From positions 62,001 to 126,000 of the forward strand of contig JAFATA010000030.1 in NCBI GenBank assembly GCA_019244165.1: 64,000 bases of DNA, written 5' to 3'. Under the pieces are notes generated by a model. It was not told where the DNA came from. It did no database searches and was given only the letters and a program-made list of their open reading frames with translations. The stretch comes from Pseudonocardiales bacterium (GTDB lineage Bacteria > Actinomycetota > Actinomycetes > Mycobacteriales > Pseudonocardiaceae). Of this stretch, positions 44,305-53,519 are shown piece by piece (positions within the stretch are counted from its first letter, which is position 1; every line of letters starts with the position of its first letter). Made by a program: the position numbers and the translations under genes.

Positions 44305-44678
44305 CCCGCTACACGGCGACCGCGCGCCGCTCCGGGGGCTGGTGGATGGTGCAGTGCGACCAGCTTCCTGGCGCGCTGTCACAGGTCCGCAGCCTCACCA
44401 AAGCCGCCGAGATCCACCGCGAGGCCATCGCATTCGTGTCCGGACAACCTGCCGACGAGATCGAGGTTGAGGTGCACGCCGAACTAGCCCCTGACCTTGC
44501 CGCCGAACTGGCTGCGGCCGAGAAACTTGCCGAGGCGGCCCGCCATGACCTCGACGCCGCCAGCCGCAAACGCCGCGAGGTGGCCCGCCAACTCGCCCAG
44601 CAAGGCGTCACCGTGCGAGACATCGGCACCCTCTTCGGAGTGTCTCACCAACGCGCCCAGCAACTCATCGGTGACTGA
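44301..44678 (+). CDS. HicB-like antitoxin with C-terminal helix-turn-helix
   Basis: The 125-residue protein starts with a HicB RNase-H-like fold ([40 protein letters not shown]), then a charged coiled coil (ELAAAEKLAEAARHDLDAAS), and ends with a DNA-binding helix-turn-helix (QGVTVRDIGTLFGVSHQRAQ). It should neutralise the HicA-like toxin and repress the pair. The stop codon lies in the palindrome at 44676-44692. Confidence 0.72.
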   Translation: MTRYTATARRSGGWWMVQCDQLPGALSQVRSLTKAAEIHREAIAFVSGQPADEIEVEVHAELAPDLAAELAAAEKLAEAARHDLDAASRKRREVARQLAQQGVTVRDIGTLFGVSHQRAQQLIGD

Positions 44679-44692
44679 TCTGATTCAGATCA
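44676..44692. repeat. 17-bp palindrome at the hicB stop
   Basis: TGATCTGA-T-TCAGATCA is a perfect palindrome; its first three bases are the hicB stop codon. It may be a short terminator hairpin or a protein-binding site. Confidence 0.5.
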
Positions 44693-44725
44693 CGGAGACG
44701 CGGAAGAGATTGCGCGATCGCTGAG

Positions 44726-44771
44726 GTTGTTCGCCGCCGCGCAGGATGTGTGGTCCCCAAATGGCCCCCAA
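44726..44771 (-). repeat. Integrase-tail-like direct repeat, copy 2
   Basis: Direct repeat of 43834-43879, with most positions identical (GTGTGGTCCCCAAATGG is exact). On the minus strand it can read GGHLGTTHPAR. It suggests that two related elements, or two halves of one, were once present around the hicAB genes. 44772-44942 holds no gene I can support. Confidence 0.4.
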
Positions 44772-44942
44772 CAGGAAGCGCCGTTCACTCGTCCAGCTCC
44801 CCCCTCGTCCTGGCCGCCGATCTCGTCGGATGACACCATTCCCGTAAGGCTGCCCCGGATATAACCGACCGTCCGCATCAACCGAGGCGAGCAGGTACAA
44901 CCGACCTGACCCCAGCTAATATGATCACTGGAGGCCACCACC

Positions 44943-45170
44943 ATGGCGTTTGATCGCATCACCATCGACCACCAGAAGATGGGTGGGCTGCCGTGCATCC
45001 GTGACCTGCGCATCCCGGTCAGCACTATCCTGGGTCAGCTGGCCGCAGGGCGTGAGGCCGAGGAGATCCTGGAGGATTTTCCGGACCTGGAGCGCGATGA
45101 CATCCTGGCTGCTCTGGAGTATGCCGCCGCAGCGGTTCAGGAGCGTGAACTGCCACTAGCAGCCCGGTGA
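44943..45170 (+). CDS. DUF433 antitoxin-type protein
   Basis: The 75-residue protein shows the DUF433 helix-turn-helix pattern: ITIDHQKMGGLPCIRDLRIP VSTILGQLAAGREAEEILED FPDLERDDILAALEYAA. DUF433 proteins are antitoxins of VapB45 type, usually paired with DUF5615 PIN-like toxins. That partner follows with a four-base overlap. ATG 44943 is preceded by GGAGG. Confidence 0.85.
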   Translation: MAFDRITIDHQKMGGLPCIRDLRIPVSTILGQLAAGREAEEILEDFPDLERDDILAALEYAAAAVQERELPLAAR

Positions 45171-45565
45171 TGAGGTTCCTTCTCGACTCCAACCTCTCGC
45201 ATCGTGTTGCGCAGTTGCTGCGTGAGGCTGGCATCGACGCCACTCACGTCCGTGACAACGATCTCCAGCACGCCACCGACTCCGTGATCTTGGAGTTCGC
45301 GCGGCAGCACGCATTCGTCCTCGTGTCCGAGGACACCGACTTTGGCGAACTGCTGGCTCGGCAGTGCACGGCCGCGCCATCGTTCGTGCTGTTGCGCACC
45401 TACGAACCCCTGACGCCGGACGAGCAGGCCGCTGTTCTGCTGGCGAACCTTCCCGGGCTGCACGATGACCTTGGCCAAGGCGCCATCGTCGTCATCGAGC
45501 GGAACCGGCTTCGAGTACGGCGCCTGCCGATGCTGCCTCCAATACCCGAACAGCGGGAGCAGTAG
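45167..45565 (+). CDS. DUF5615 PIN-like toxin
   Basis: The 132-residue protein has the Mut7-C/PIN-like start MRFLLDSNLSHRVAQLLREA (Asp and Asn of the first strand), GIDATHVRDNDLQHATD and SEDTDFGELLARQC with conserved acidic residues, as in DUF5615 ribonucleases. GTG 45167 or ATG 45170 may start it. With the DUF433 gene it makes a toxin-antitoxin pair next to the tRNA, a common way to stabilise integrated elements. Confidence 0.82.
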   Translation: MMRFLLDSNLSHRVAQLLREAGIDATHVRDNDLQHATDSVILEFARQHAFVLVSEDTDFGELLARQCTAAPSFVLLRTYEPLTPDEQAAVLLANLPGLHDDLGQGAIVVIERNRLRVRRLPMLPPIPEQREQ

Positions 45566-45679
45566 CCGCTTCCTGTGCGTCACGAGTAACCGTCAAGACT
45601 CGTGCGCCGACTCGAACCCTGAACCCAAGGATTCTCAGACCGTTGTTGTCGTTAGTCGTAAAGATCAACTCCAAACACG

Positions 45680-45723
45680 AAAAAGGCCCGCTGACGTGGT
45701 GTTTTGTCCATCATCAGCGGGCC
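45680..45723 (-). terminator. Terminator of the tRNA-Pro gene
   Basis: GGCCCGCTGA and TCAGCGGGCC (45685-45694 and 45714-45723) form a 10-bp stem around a 19-base loop, followed on the minus strand by a run of five T (45680-45684). This is a canonical intrinsic terminator just beyond the tRNA 3' end. It lies inside the element side of the att junction. Confidence 0.8.
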
Positions 45724-45728
45724 CGTGT

Positions 45729-45805
<77 letters not shown>

Positions 45806-45854
45806 GCCACGCCCTCTGCAGGCGCTTGCACAGCCTAGCGCAGTCAACGCGGGG

Positions 45855-46454
45855 CTACCGGCCGAGTGCCACCACGTCGTTGAGCAGCCGATGCAGCGCC
45901 TCTGCGGAAGGCACGCCCTCCAGCCGCTGCCCCTTGACCAGGAGGGTGGGCACGGTGGTGATCTCCAGCTCGTGCGCTCGGCGGAGCGCCTGCTGGTGTG
46001 CTTGGGCATAGCGGCCAGAGTCCAGCGCGGCGCGAAAATCGTCGGCGTCGAGCCCGAGTTCTGCGGCGACGCTGGTCAGAACCTCCGGTCGCCCGATATC
46101 GCGTTGCATGACGAAGAACGCCCGGAATATCCGTTCGGTGTAGCGCTGGCCCAGGCCGTGCTCCGCGGCGTGCGCGAAGCCCTCGAAGGCCAACCGGCTG
46201 TAGGGTTGCGGCGACAGGCGGGGCAGCACGATCGGGACGCCCATGCGCTCAGCCATCGGGTAGACCACCTGCCGCCACGTCGACTGGAGGTAGTCGTCCT
46301 CAGGCCGCAGCGTCGGGGTGGGTTCCGGTCGCAGCTCGAAGGGCCGCCAGGCGATCTGCACGTCACGGCCTTCGGCGGCGTCCGCGAGGGGTTGCTCAGC
46401 GAGGTAACAGAACGGGCAGACAAAGTCAGCGAACACCTCGATCGTGGTGGTCAC
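45855..46454 (-). CDS. DsbA-family (FrnE-like) thiol oxidoreductase
   Basis: The 199-residue protein has an N-terminal thioredoxin-type strand and redox motif (TIEVFADFVCPFCYLAEQPL, CPFC), an inserted helical domain, and the cis-proline strand in ITTVPTLLVKGQRLEGVPSA. It resembles FrnE/HCCA-isomerase-like cytoplasmic members; there is no signal peptide. A role in thiol redox or xenobiotic metabolism is possible. The stretch 46455-46582 between it and der has no evident feature. Confidence 0.88.
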   Translation of the reverse strand: MTTTIEVFADFVCPFCYLAEQPLADAAEGRDVQIAWRPFELRPEPTPTLRPEDDYLQSTWRQVVYPMAERMGVPIVLPRLSPQPYSRLAFEGFAHAAEHGLGQRYTERIFRAFFVMQRDIGRPEVLTSVAAELGLDADDFRAALDSGRYAQAHQQALRRAHELEITTVPTLLVKGQRLEGVPSAEALHRLLNDVVALGR

Positions 46455-46582
46455 ACCGCGCCTTTCAGTCTCGTACCGGTCGTAGTTTCACTTTGCCCTT
46501 CCGCACGCGGACCGGTCCAAAGATCGTGACCGACATCTCTCAGTGGCACGGAACACGACCGCCCTGTAGCCCTATCGCCCCC

Positions 46583-47947
46583 CTATCGACGCTGCCGGAC
46601 CCGGACGGAGATGCGCACAGGGGTGCCGGTGAAGTCGAACGTCTCCCGGAGCCGTCGCTCCAGGAACCGGCGGTAGTTGGCCTCGAGGAAGCCGGTGGTG
46701 AACAGCACGAAGGTAGGCGGCCGGGTGCCGGCCTGGGTGGCGAAGAGCACCTTGGGTGCCCGGCCCCCGCGCACCGGCGGTGGTGTCGCCGCGATCACCT
46801 CGGACAGCCACGCGTTGAGCTGACCGGTGGGCACCCGCCGGTCCCAGGATTCCAAGGCGGTGCGCAGCAACGGGGCGAGCTTGCCGACCGATCGTCCGGT
46901 GTGCGCCGAGATGTTCACCCGCTGCGCCCACCGCACCCGGGCCAGATCGCGGTCCAGCTCCCGGGTCAGCTCGTGGCGCCGATCGTCGTCAACCAGGTCC
47001 CACTTGTTGAAGGCCAGCACCAATGCTCGCCCGGACTGCACTACCGAGGTGATCACTCGCTGGTCCTGCTCGGTGATCGGCTCGCTGGCGTCGATGAGGA
47101 CGATTACCACCTCAGCTGCCTCGATCGCCGCCTGGGTGCGCAACGAGGCAAAGTACTCGGTGCCACTGGCGGTCCGCACCCGCTTACGCAGACCGGCGGT
47201 GTCCACGAAACGCCACGTCTCGGCGTCCAGCTCCACCAGCGAGTCCACCGGGTCTACCGTGGTGCCGGCGACCTCATGCACCACCGACCGCTGCTCGCCC
47301 GCCAGCCGATTGAGCAGGCTCGACTTGCCCACATTGGGCTTGCCGACCAGGGCGACCCGGCGCGGTCCGCTGGCGCGAACGGCGGCGTCCCGTGGCGCCG
47401 AGGGCAATACCTCCAGCACAGCGTCGAGCAGATCGCCGGTGCCACGGCCGTGCAACCCGCTCACCGGATGTGGCTCGCCGAGCCCCAACGACCACAGTGC
47501 CGCAGTGTCGGCGACTGCCCGCTCGTCATCCACCTTGGTCGCGGCCAGCACCACCGGAGTGGACGAGCGGCGCAGCACTCGGGCCACCGCCTCCTCCGCC
47601 GCGGTGGCTCCCACCGTGGCGTCGACCACCAGCAGCACCGCGTCCGCGGTGCGCATGGCGAGCTCCGCCTGTCCGGTCACTGCGGCCTGCAGACCGCGTG
47701 CGTCGGGCTGCCACCCTCCGGTGTCCACCACAGTGAACCGGCGCCCGTTCCACAACGCGTCGTAGGCCACCCGGTCCCTGGTCACCCCCGGCACGTCCTG
47801 CACCACCGCCTCACGACGCCCCAGGATCCGGTTGACCAGCGTGGACTTGCCCACGTTGGGGCGGCCCACTACGGCAAGCACCGGTTGCTCGAGCACCGCA
47901 TCCGCCCCGGCCTGCGCCTCGGCGTCATCCAGCGCCAGACTGCTCAT
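46583..47947 (-). CDS. der: Ribosome-assembly GTPase Der (EngA)
   Basis: Der is needed for 50S subunit maturation. The 454 residues contain two G domains, each with a P-loop: [20 protein letters not shown] and [20 protein letters not shown]. The second NKxD is FNKWDLVDD, and a C-terminal KH-like domain follows (residues 360-454, [20 protein letters not shown]). Its ATG overlaps the plsC stop. End of the cmk-plsC-der run. Confidence 0.97.
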   Translation of the reverse strand: MSSLALDDAEAQAGADAVLEQPVLAVVGRPNVGKSTLVNRILGRREAVVQDVPGVTRDRVAYDALWNGRRFTVVDTGGWQPDARGLQAAVTGQAELAMRTADAVLLVVDATVGATAAEEAVARVLRRSSTPVVLAATKVDDERAVADTAALWSLGLGEPHPVSGLHGRGTGDLLDAVLEVLPSAPRDAAVRASGPRRVALVGKPNVGKSSLLNRLAGEQRSVVHEVAGTTVDPVDSLVELDAETWRFVDTAGLRKRVRTASGTEYFASLRTQAAIEAAEVVIVLIDASEPITEQDQRVITSVVQSGRALVLAFNKWDLVDDDRRHELTRELDRDLARVRWAQRVNISAHTGRSVGKLAPLLRTALESWDRRVPTGQLNAWLSEVIAATPPPVRGGRAPKVLFATQAGTRPPTFVLFTTGFLEANYRRFLERRLRETFDFTGTPVRISVRVRQRR

Positions 47948-48633
47948 CAGGCTCCCTCCGGTCGCGACGCACCTGGCCGGCCCAGGTGGCGGATCCCGTC
48001 CAGCTCGGTGACCAGCGTGGCCAGCCGGTCACGCATCTCGGTGGTGGCCGCGGCCACCACCGCTCGTCCGGTGCCCGGGGGCACCGCGAACGGCTCACCG
48101 ACCAGGACATCAACACGCGGCCGGAACCGTCGGTTGCTGCCCGGAGGTCGGCGGGTCCCGCGGATCGCCACCGGCAGCATCCTCGCCCCCCCGGCCCGGG
48201 CCAGCCACGCGGCACCCTGCTGCGCGTTGGCCACATCGCCCTCGCCGCGGGTGCCCTCCGGGAACACCACCACCACCCCACCATCACGCAGCAACCGGAC
48301 GGCGGTGAGCAGCGGCGCGCGGTCGGCCGCACCGCGGCGCACCGGCAACTGCCCGAGCCAGGGCAACACCCAGCCTAGCGGCCCGCGGAACATCTCCTGC
48401 TTGATCAGGAACGAGCTGGGCCGTCCTATCAGCCCGTACAACAGCGGACCGTCGATCATCGCACTGTGGTTGGCCACCACCACGACGGGCCCAATCCGGG
48501 GGATCCGCTCCCGGTGGCGGACCCGCAGGCGGTAACCGACGTAGAAGCACCAGGTTCCGATCCAGCGCGTGAAGTCCTGCAACCACAGCCAGGTGCCCGG
48601 GGGCGCCGCCGCCTGGGGCAGCTCCGAACTCAC
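47947..48633 (-). CDS. 1-acylglycerol-3-phosphate acyltransferase-like (PlsC family)
   Basis: The 228-residue protein carries the acyltransferase motifs [20 protein letters not shown] (NHxxxxD), and [16 protein letters not shown] (block III), with an N-terminal amphipathic region for membrane binding. It should acylate lysophosphatidate or a related lipid in phospholipid synthesis. It overlaps cmk by four bases and der by one. Confidence 0.92.
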   Translation of the reverse strand: MSSELPQAAAPPGTWLWLQDFTRWIGTWCFYVGYRLRVRHRERIPRIGPVVVVANHSAMIDGPLLYGLIGRPSSFLIKQEMFRGPLGWVLPWLGQLPVRRGAADRAPLLTAVRLLRDGGVVVVFPEGTRGEGDVANAQQGAAWLARAGGARMLPVAIRGTRRPPGSNRRFRPRVDVLVGEPFAVPPGTGRAVVAAATTEMRDRLATLVTELDGIRHLGRPGASRPEGA

Positions 48634-49346
48634 GTCCGGCCCCGAGCCGCTAGCCCGGTCAGCCCACGCGTAACGACCAGCTCGTGCACTCTGGCCAGCA
48701 CGGCATCGACGTCCAGCGCCGTGGTGTCCAGCTCGACGGCATCAGCGGCGGCGCACATCGGCGAGGCGGCCCGGCCGGAGTCCAACCGGTCACGGCGCTC
48801 GACGGCGCGGCGGACCTCGGCCACGTCCTCGACACCATCCTGGGCCGCTCGGCGCGCTGCCCGCTGCGCCGCGCTCGCCGTGAGAAAGACCTTCAGCGGG
48901 GCGTCGGGTACCACTACGGAGCCGATGTCGCGTCCTTCGACCACGATCCCGCCGCCACTGGCGGTGGCGTCGGAGATGATCCGGCGCTGTGCGGCGACGA
49001 GCAGCTCACGCACCCGGGACACCGCGGAGACCGGGCTGACCGCCGCGGTGACTGCCGGGCCACGGATCTCCCGGGCGACGTCTTCGCCGTCCAACAGCAC
49101 GCGGGGGGTCTCCGGGTCAGTGCCCACCTCGATGTGGCACCGCACCACCACCTCAGACACCGCCGTGGGCTCGGCAGGGTCGGCACCCGCTCGCAGCACA
49201 CCCAGTGCGGCGGCTCGATACATCGCACCGGTGTCCAGGTACCGGGCGCCCAGCGAGGCTGCCAGCCGGCGGGCCACCGTGGATTTCCCGGTGCCAGCAG
49301 GCCCGTCCACCGCTACTACCCCCCGCAATCGGTCACCTTGCTGCAC
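48630..49346 (-). CDS. cmk: Cytidylate kinase
   Basis: Cmk phosphorylates CMP and dCMP. The 238 residues include the P-loop VVAVDGPAGTGKSTVARRLA, ARYLDTGAMYRAAALGVLRA (CMP site), VVEGRDIGSVVVPDAPLKVF and the LID-type AAQDGVEDVAEVRRAVERRD RLDSGR. GTG 49346 is the apparent start. Placed between rluB and plsC. Confidence 0.96.
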   Translation of the reverse strand: MQQGDRLRGVVAVDGPAGTGKSTVARRLAASLGARYLDTGAMYRAAALGVLRAGADPAEPTAVSEVVVRCHIEVGTDPETPRVLLDGEDVAREIRGPAVTAAVSPVSAVSRVRELLVAAQRRIISDATASGGGIVVEGRDIGSVVVPDAPLKVFLTASAAQRAARRAAQDGVEDVAEVRRAVERRDRLDSGRAASPMCAAADAVELDTTALDVDAVLARVHELVVTRGLTGLAARGRT

Positions 49347-49367
49347 CCCGGCTGACCTCCCGACTCG

Positions 49368-50114
49368 CTACCGGCCGACCGCGCGGTTGAGGGCGCCGAC
49401 CTCGGCGCGGGACAGCACCCGGACCGTGCCGGGGCGCTGCTCCCCGAGACGGACGTCGGCGATGGCGGTACGCACCAAGCGCAGCACCGGGTGCCCGACC
49501 TCCGCGAGCAGCCGGCGCACGATGTGCTTGCGCCCCTCGTGCAGCACCACCTCCACCAGGGCCCGGCCCGGCAGAGCCTGTACGACCCGGAACCCCTCAA
49601 CCGCCACCGGACCGTCGCCGCACTCCACCCCGGCGCGCAACGTCCGGTCCAGGGATCGAGGCACCGGACCGGGCACCTCAGCCAAGTACGTCTTGAGCAC
49701 TCGGTAGGACGGGTGCATCAACCGGTGGGCCAGCTCCCCGTCGTTGGTGAGCAGCAGCAGGCCCTCGGTGTCCGCGTCCAGGCGCCCGACGTGGAACAGG
49801 CGTTGTGCCCGGTCGGCCACATAGTCGCCGACACAGGGCCGGCCCCGGTCGTCGGACATCGTGGAGTGCACGCCACGGGGCTTGTTCAGCGCCAGGTGCT
49901 CGACATGGGGACGCAATTCCAACCGCATGCCATCGACGTGAATGACCGCGTGCTCGGGGTCGACCCGCACCCCCATCTCGCGGACCACCACCCCGTTCAC
50001 CTGCACCCGGCCCTGGGCGATCATTTCCTCGGCGGCACGCCGGGAGGCCACGCCGCCCTGGGCGAGCACCTTGTGCAGCCGGGGCAGCGCGGACACCACA
50101 TCAGAGGGGGACAT
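49368..50114 (-). CDS. rluB: 23S rRNA pseudouridine synthase (RluB/RsuA family)
   Basis: The 248-residue enzyme has an N-terminal S4 RNA-binding domain (LHKVLAQGGVASRRAAEEMI, VQVNGVVVREMG) and the catalytic aspartate in FHVGRLDADTEGLLLLTNDG. LHEGRKHIVRRLLAEVGHPV is the conserved C-terminal loop. ATG 50114 is chosen because it precedes the S4 domain directly and overlaps the scpB end by 14 bases. It isomerises uridine in 23S rRNA. Confidence 0.93.
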   Translation of the reverse strand: MSPSDVVSALPRLHKVLAQGGVASRRAAEEMIAQGRVQVNGVVVREMGVRVDPEHAVIHVDGMRLELRPHVEHLALNKPRGVHSTMSDDRGRPCVGDYVADRAQRLFHVGRLDADTEGLLLLTNDGELAHRLMHPSYRVLKTYLAEVPGPVPRSLDRTLRAGVECGDGPVAVEGFRVVQALPGRALVEVVLHEGRKHIVRRLLAEVGHPVLRLVRTAIADVRLGEQRPGTVRVLSRAEVGALNRAVGR

Positions 50115-50703
50115 CGTCGATAGTGTCGATGTCCGGCAGCAGGGGGGCAATCGGAGGCAGCTCCTCCAGCGAGGAGAGCCCGAGCCGCTCCAGGAACAGC
50201 TCTGTCGTGCCGTACAGCACACCGTGGGTGTCCGGGTCGGTCCCGAGGTCGGCGATCAGACCTCGGGCCAGCAACGTGCGCATCACCCCATCGACGTTCA
50301 CTCCGCGCACCGCGGCGACCCGCGAGCGGGTGACCGGCTGGCGGTAGGCGACCACAGCCAGGGTCTCCAGGGCAGCGCGGGTGAGCCTGGCGCGCTGCCC
50401 GTCCAGCAGCAACCGTTCCACGAACGGCGCGTACACATCGCGGGTGTGCAGCTGCCAACCCTGCGCCACCTGACGCAGGTCGAGACCGCGCCCAGCGTGG
50501 GCGTAGCCATCCCGCAGCCGGTGCAGTGCCTGGAGGACCCGGCCCACCGGCTGGCCCAGCGCGCTGGCCAGCACGTTCTCGCCCGCCGGGGAGTCCACCA
50601 CCAGCAGCAACGCTTCCAGAGCCGCATCGAGATCATCGTCGCCGGGCAGCGCCGGCAGGGTCTCCGTCCCGGCGAAAGGTTCCATAAGCGCGGTTTCGTT
50701 CAC
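50101..50703 (-). CDS. scpB: Segregation and condensation protein B
   Basis: ScpB is the winged-helix subunit of the SMC-ScpAB condensin. The 200 residues show LDAALEALLLVVDSPAGENV LASALGQPVGRVLQAL and RLTRAALETLAVVAYRQPVT RSRVAAVRGVNVDGVMRTLL, typical of the family. It overlaps scpA by four bases and rluB by 14. Confidence 0.95.
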   Translation of the reverse strand: MNETALMEPFAGTETLPALPGDDDLDAALEALLLVVDSPAGENVLASALGQPVGRVLQALHRLRDGYAHAGRGLDLRQVAQGWQLHTRDVYAPFVERLLLDGQRARLTRAALETLAVVAYRQPVTRSRVAAVRGVNVDGVMRTLLARGLIADLGTDPDTHGVLYGTTELFLERLGLSSLEELPPIAPLLPDIDTIDDVPL

Positions 50704-51563
50704 CGGTAGTCCTTGTCCTCGTCCCCGTCCTGATCCGGCGGGGTTGCCGCAGTGCTCTGCCCACGATCACCCGTCCATCGGACGATCAGCTCACCCAGCG
50801 GGTCGGGCTGGTCGAAGACCACCATCGCGGCACGGTACAGATCTAGCAACGCCAGGAAGCGGGCGACCACTTCCCTGGTGTGTCCACAGTCGGCGACCAG
50901 ACTGCGGAAACTCGCCTGGCCGTCGCGAGCCAGCCGGCTGCGGAGCAGATCGGCGTGCTCGCGCACCGACACCCGAGGGGTATGCAGGTGCTCCAACGAC
51001 ACCGAGGGCGGCGGTTTGGGGCGAAACACCGCGGCCGCAGTCTCGGCGAAGCTCGCAGCGTCGACGCCGAGCACCACTTCGGGCAGCAAACCGGCAAACC
51101 GTTCCTCGATCACCGCCGAGGCCGGGTACCGCCGCAGCGCCGCCGCTTCAAGCTCGGCGAACAGCGCGGCGACCTGCTTGTATGCCCGGTACTGCAGCAG
51201 CCGCGCGAAAAGCAGGTCCCGCGCCTCGAGCAGCGCGAGATCAGCTTCATCCTCGACGTCGGCGCACGGCAGTAACCGGGCCGCTTTGAGGTCCAGCAGG
51301 GTCGCTGCGACGACCAGGAACTCGGTGGTCTCGTCCAGGTCGGAAGACTCACCCAGCACCCGGAGATGGGCGATGAACTCGTCGGTCACCTGGTGCAGGG
51401 CGACCTCGGTCACGTCCATCTGCTGCTGCGAGATGAGCTGCAGCAGCAGGTCAAACGGGCCCTCGAAGTTCTCCAACCGCACCGTGAAGCGGCCGGAGGT
51501 GGCGGGAGGGACCGACGGCGTCGCCGGATCCTGCGCCGCGGTCGGAGCCGGTGCAGGTCTCAT
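50700..51563 (-). CDS. scpA: Segregation and condensation protein A
   Basis: ScpA is the kleisin that bridges SMC heads. From ATG 51563 the product is 287 residues: a Pro/Ala-rich start, then FTVRLENFEGPFDLLLQLIS QQQMDVTEVALHQVTDEFIA and TTEFLVVAATLLDLKAARLL, with a C-terminal winged helix. The ATG overlaps the parA stop as ATGA, whereas a longer frame would overlap parA by 67 bases. Confidence 0.95.
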   Translation of the reverse strand: MRPAPAPTAAQDPATPSVPPATSGRFTVRLENFEGPFDLLLQLISQQQMDVTEVALHQVTDEFIAHLRVLGESSDLDETTEFLVVAATLLDLKAARLLPCADVEDEADLALLEARDLLFARLLQYRAYKQVAALFAELEAAALRRYPASAVIEERFAGLLPEVVLGVDAASFAETAAAVFRPKPPPSVSLEHLHTPRVSVREHADLLRSRLARDGQASFRSLVADCGHTREVVARFLALLDLYRAAMVVFDQPDPLGELIVRWTGDRGQSTAATPPDQDGDEDKDYR

Positions 51564-52453
51564 CGCGCGATCACCTCGCGGGCTAGTGCACGGTAGGCCT
51601 GCGCACCGGAGGATCTCGGTGCCCACCGGGTGATCGGCTCGCCAGCGACGGTGGTCTCCGGGAACCTGACCGTCCGGCTGATCACGGCATCGAACACGGT
51701 GTCGCCAAAAGCCTCCACCACGCGAGCCATCACCTCACGGGCGTGCAGGGTACGTGGATCGTACATCGTGGCGAGGATGCCAGTGATCGTCAGCTTGGGG
51801 TTGAGCCGCTCGCGCACCTTGTCGATGGTGTCCATCAGCAGCGCCATCCCGCGCAGGCTGAAGAACTCGCACTCCAGCGGGATCAGCACACCGTCCGCGC
51901 AGGCCAACGCATTGATGGTGAGCAGACCCAAGGAGGGCTGGCAGTCGACCAGGATGAAGTCGTAGTGCGCCAGCAACGGCCGCAGGGTTCGACCCAGCGT
52001 CTGATCCCGGCCCACCTCAGTGACCAGTTGCACTTCCGCGGCGGACAGGTCGATGTTGCTGGGCAGCAGGTCCATGCCTGGTACCGACGTTGGCCGGAGG
52101 ACCGCTTCCACCGGAACGCCTTGCTCCATGATCAGGTTGTAGATGGTGTGGTCAAGGTGCTGGGCGGCCACCCCAAGCCCGACCGAGAGCGCGCCCTGCG
52201 GGTCGAAGTCCACCAGCAGCACCCGGCGGCCATACTCGGCGAGCGCTGCCCCGAGGTTGATCGCCGAGGTGGTCTTGCCCACGCCGCCCTTTTGGTTACA
52301 GATCGCCACCACCCGGGCCGGGCCGTGCCGGTCCAGTGGGGGTGGCGCTGGCACCGCGCGGCACCGACGGCCAACTGGGTCGGTCCCCTCACTGGAAGAG
52401 ATCGGCGGGGTCGGCGCAACCAGCGGCTGTTGCGCGGACGCCCAGCTCGACAT
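51560..52453 (-). CDS. ParA/Soj-family chromosome-partitioning ATPase
   Basis: The 297-residue protein has the deviant Walker A motif in VVAICNQKGGVGKTTSAINL, the Walker A' VLLVDFDPQGALSVGLG and Walker B YDFILVDCQPSLGLLTINAL. About 45 N-terminal residues are Pro/Ser-rich. It lies directly before scpA, as in mycobacteria, so this is the orphan ParA linked to condensin, not the ParAB pair near the origin; no parB follows. Confidence 0.93.
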   Translation of the reverse strand: MSSWASAQQPLVAPTPPISSSEGTDPVGRRCRAVPAPPPLDRHGPARVVAICNQKGGVGKTTSAINLGAALAEYGRRVLLVDFDPQGALSVGLGVAAQHLDHTIYNLIMEQGVPVEAVLRPTSVPGMDLLPSNIDLSAAEVQLVTEVGRDQTLGRTLRPLLAHYDFILVDCQPSLGLLTINALACADGVLIPLECEFFSLRGMALLMDTIDKVRERLNPKLTITGILATMYDPRTLHAREVMARVVEAFGDTVFDAVISRTVRFPETTVAGEPITRWAPRSSGAQAYRALAREVIAR

Positions 52454-52574
52454 GGACGCTGATCCCCCTTTCCAGCACAGTGCGATCCGCGCCGGGTCGG
52501 CGCAGCACGATCCGTAACGAGCCTATTCTGCGGCGGGAAATGTCCGCCATGCGCCTCGCCGTGGGGCGAATCTG

Positions 52575-53519
52575 TCAGCCCCGCGCCCGCGGATGGGCGG
52601 TCGCATAGACCTCACGCAGGTTGTCCACGGTCACCAGGGTGTAGATCTGGGTCGTGGTCACCGAGGCATGCCCGAGTAGTTCCTGCACCACCCGCACGTC
52701 CGCGCCGCCCTCCAGCAGGTGAGTGGCGAAGGAATGCCGCAGGGTGTGCGGTGATACCGCAGCCGCCAGCTCGGTGCGCTCCGCGGCATCCCGCAGCACC
52801 GCCCAGGCACTCTGCCGAGACAACCGAGTACCCCGGGCGTTAAGGAACACCGCAGGAACGCCCCGCCCTCGTGCGGCGAGCGTGGGGCGCCCGCGCACCA
52901 GGTAGGAATCCAACGCGGCAAGGGCCGGGCGGCCCACCGGCACCAGCCGCTGCTTGCCACCCTTGCCGCGCAGCAGCACGGTGCGCGCCGGAGCATCGAT
53001 ATCGTCTCGGTCCAGCCCGGTCGCCTCGGAGATCCGCGCTCCGGTGGAGTACAGCAACTCCAGCAGCGCCCGGTCGCGCAGGCAACGAGGCCCCCCGCTC
53101 TCGGGGAACACCTCGAGCAAACGCAGCACCTCGGGCACTCCAAGAGCCTTGGGTAGCCGTTTCGGCGGGCTCGGGGGGTGGACGTCGGCTGCGACGTTGG
53201 CCGGCACCAATCCCTCCCGGAGCGCAAACCGGTGCAGCCCGCGGGCCGCAACGAGCGTGCGGGCCGCCGAGGACGGCGCCAACGGCCGATACCCCCCTGT
53301 TCCCTCGCGCAGCGCGGCGAGGAATCCGCTCACCTGCTCCTCGCGCACCGCGGCAAGCCCGGTGACCCCGATCGACGCCAGGTAGGCGCCGTAGCGGCGC
53401 AGGTCGCGGGCGTAGGAGTCCAGGGTGTTCGCCGACGTGCCGCGTTCCACCGCGAGGTGGTCCAAGTAGTCAGAGATCACCGTGGCCAATGCCGGCGGCA
53501 GCGCGTCATCCGCGCTCAT
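52575..53519 (-). CDS. xerD: Site-specific tyrosine recombinase XerD
   Basis: XerD with XerC resolves chromosome dimers at dif. The 314 residues have the SAM-like N-terminal domain ([20 protein letters not shown]) and all catalytic residues: Arg in [14 protein letters not shown], Lys in [12 protein letters not shown], His-Leu-Arg in [20 protein letters not shown], and His plus Tyr in [17 protein letters not shown]. It overlaps ald by four bases upstream and precedes parA. Confidence 0.95.
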   Translation of the reverse strand: MSADDALPPALATVISDYLDHLAVERGTSANTLDSYARDLRRYGAYLASIGVTGLAAVREEQVSGFLAALREGTGGYRPLAPSSAARTLVAARGLHRFALREGLVPANVAADVHPPSPPKRLPKALGVPEVLRLLEVFPESGGPRCLRDRALLELLYSTGARISEATGLDRDDIDAPARTVLLRGKGGKQRLVPVGRPALAALDSYLVRGRPTLAARGRGVPAVFLNARGTRLSRQSAWAVLRDAAERTELAAAVSPHTLRHSFATHLLEGGADVRVVQELLGHASVTTTQIYTLVTVDNLREVYATAHPRARG

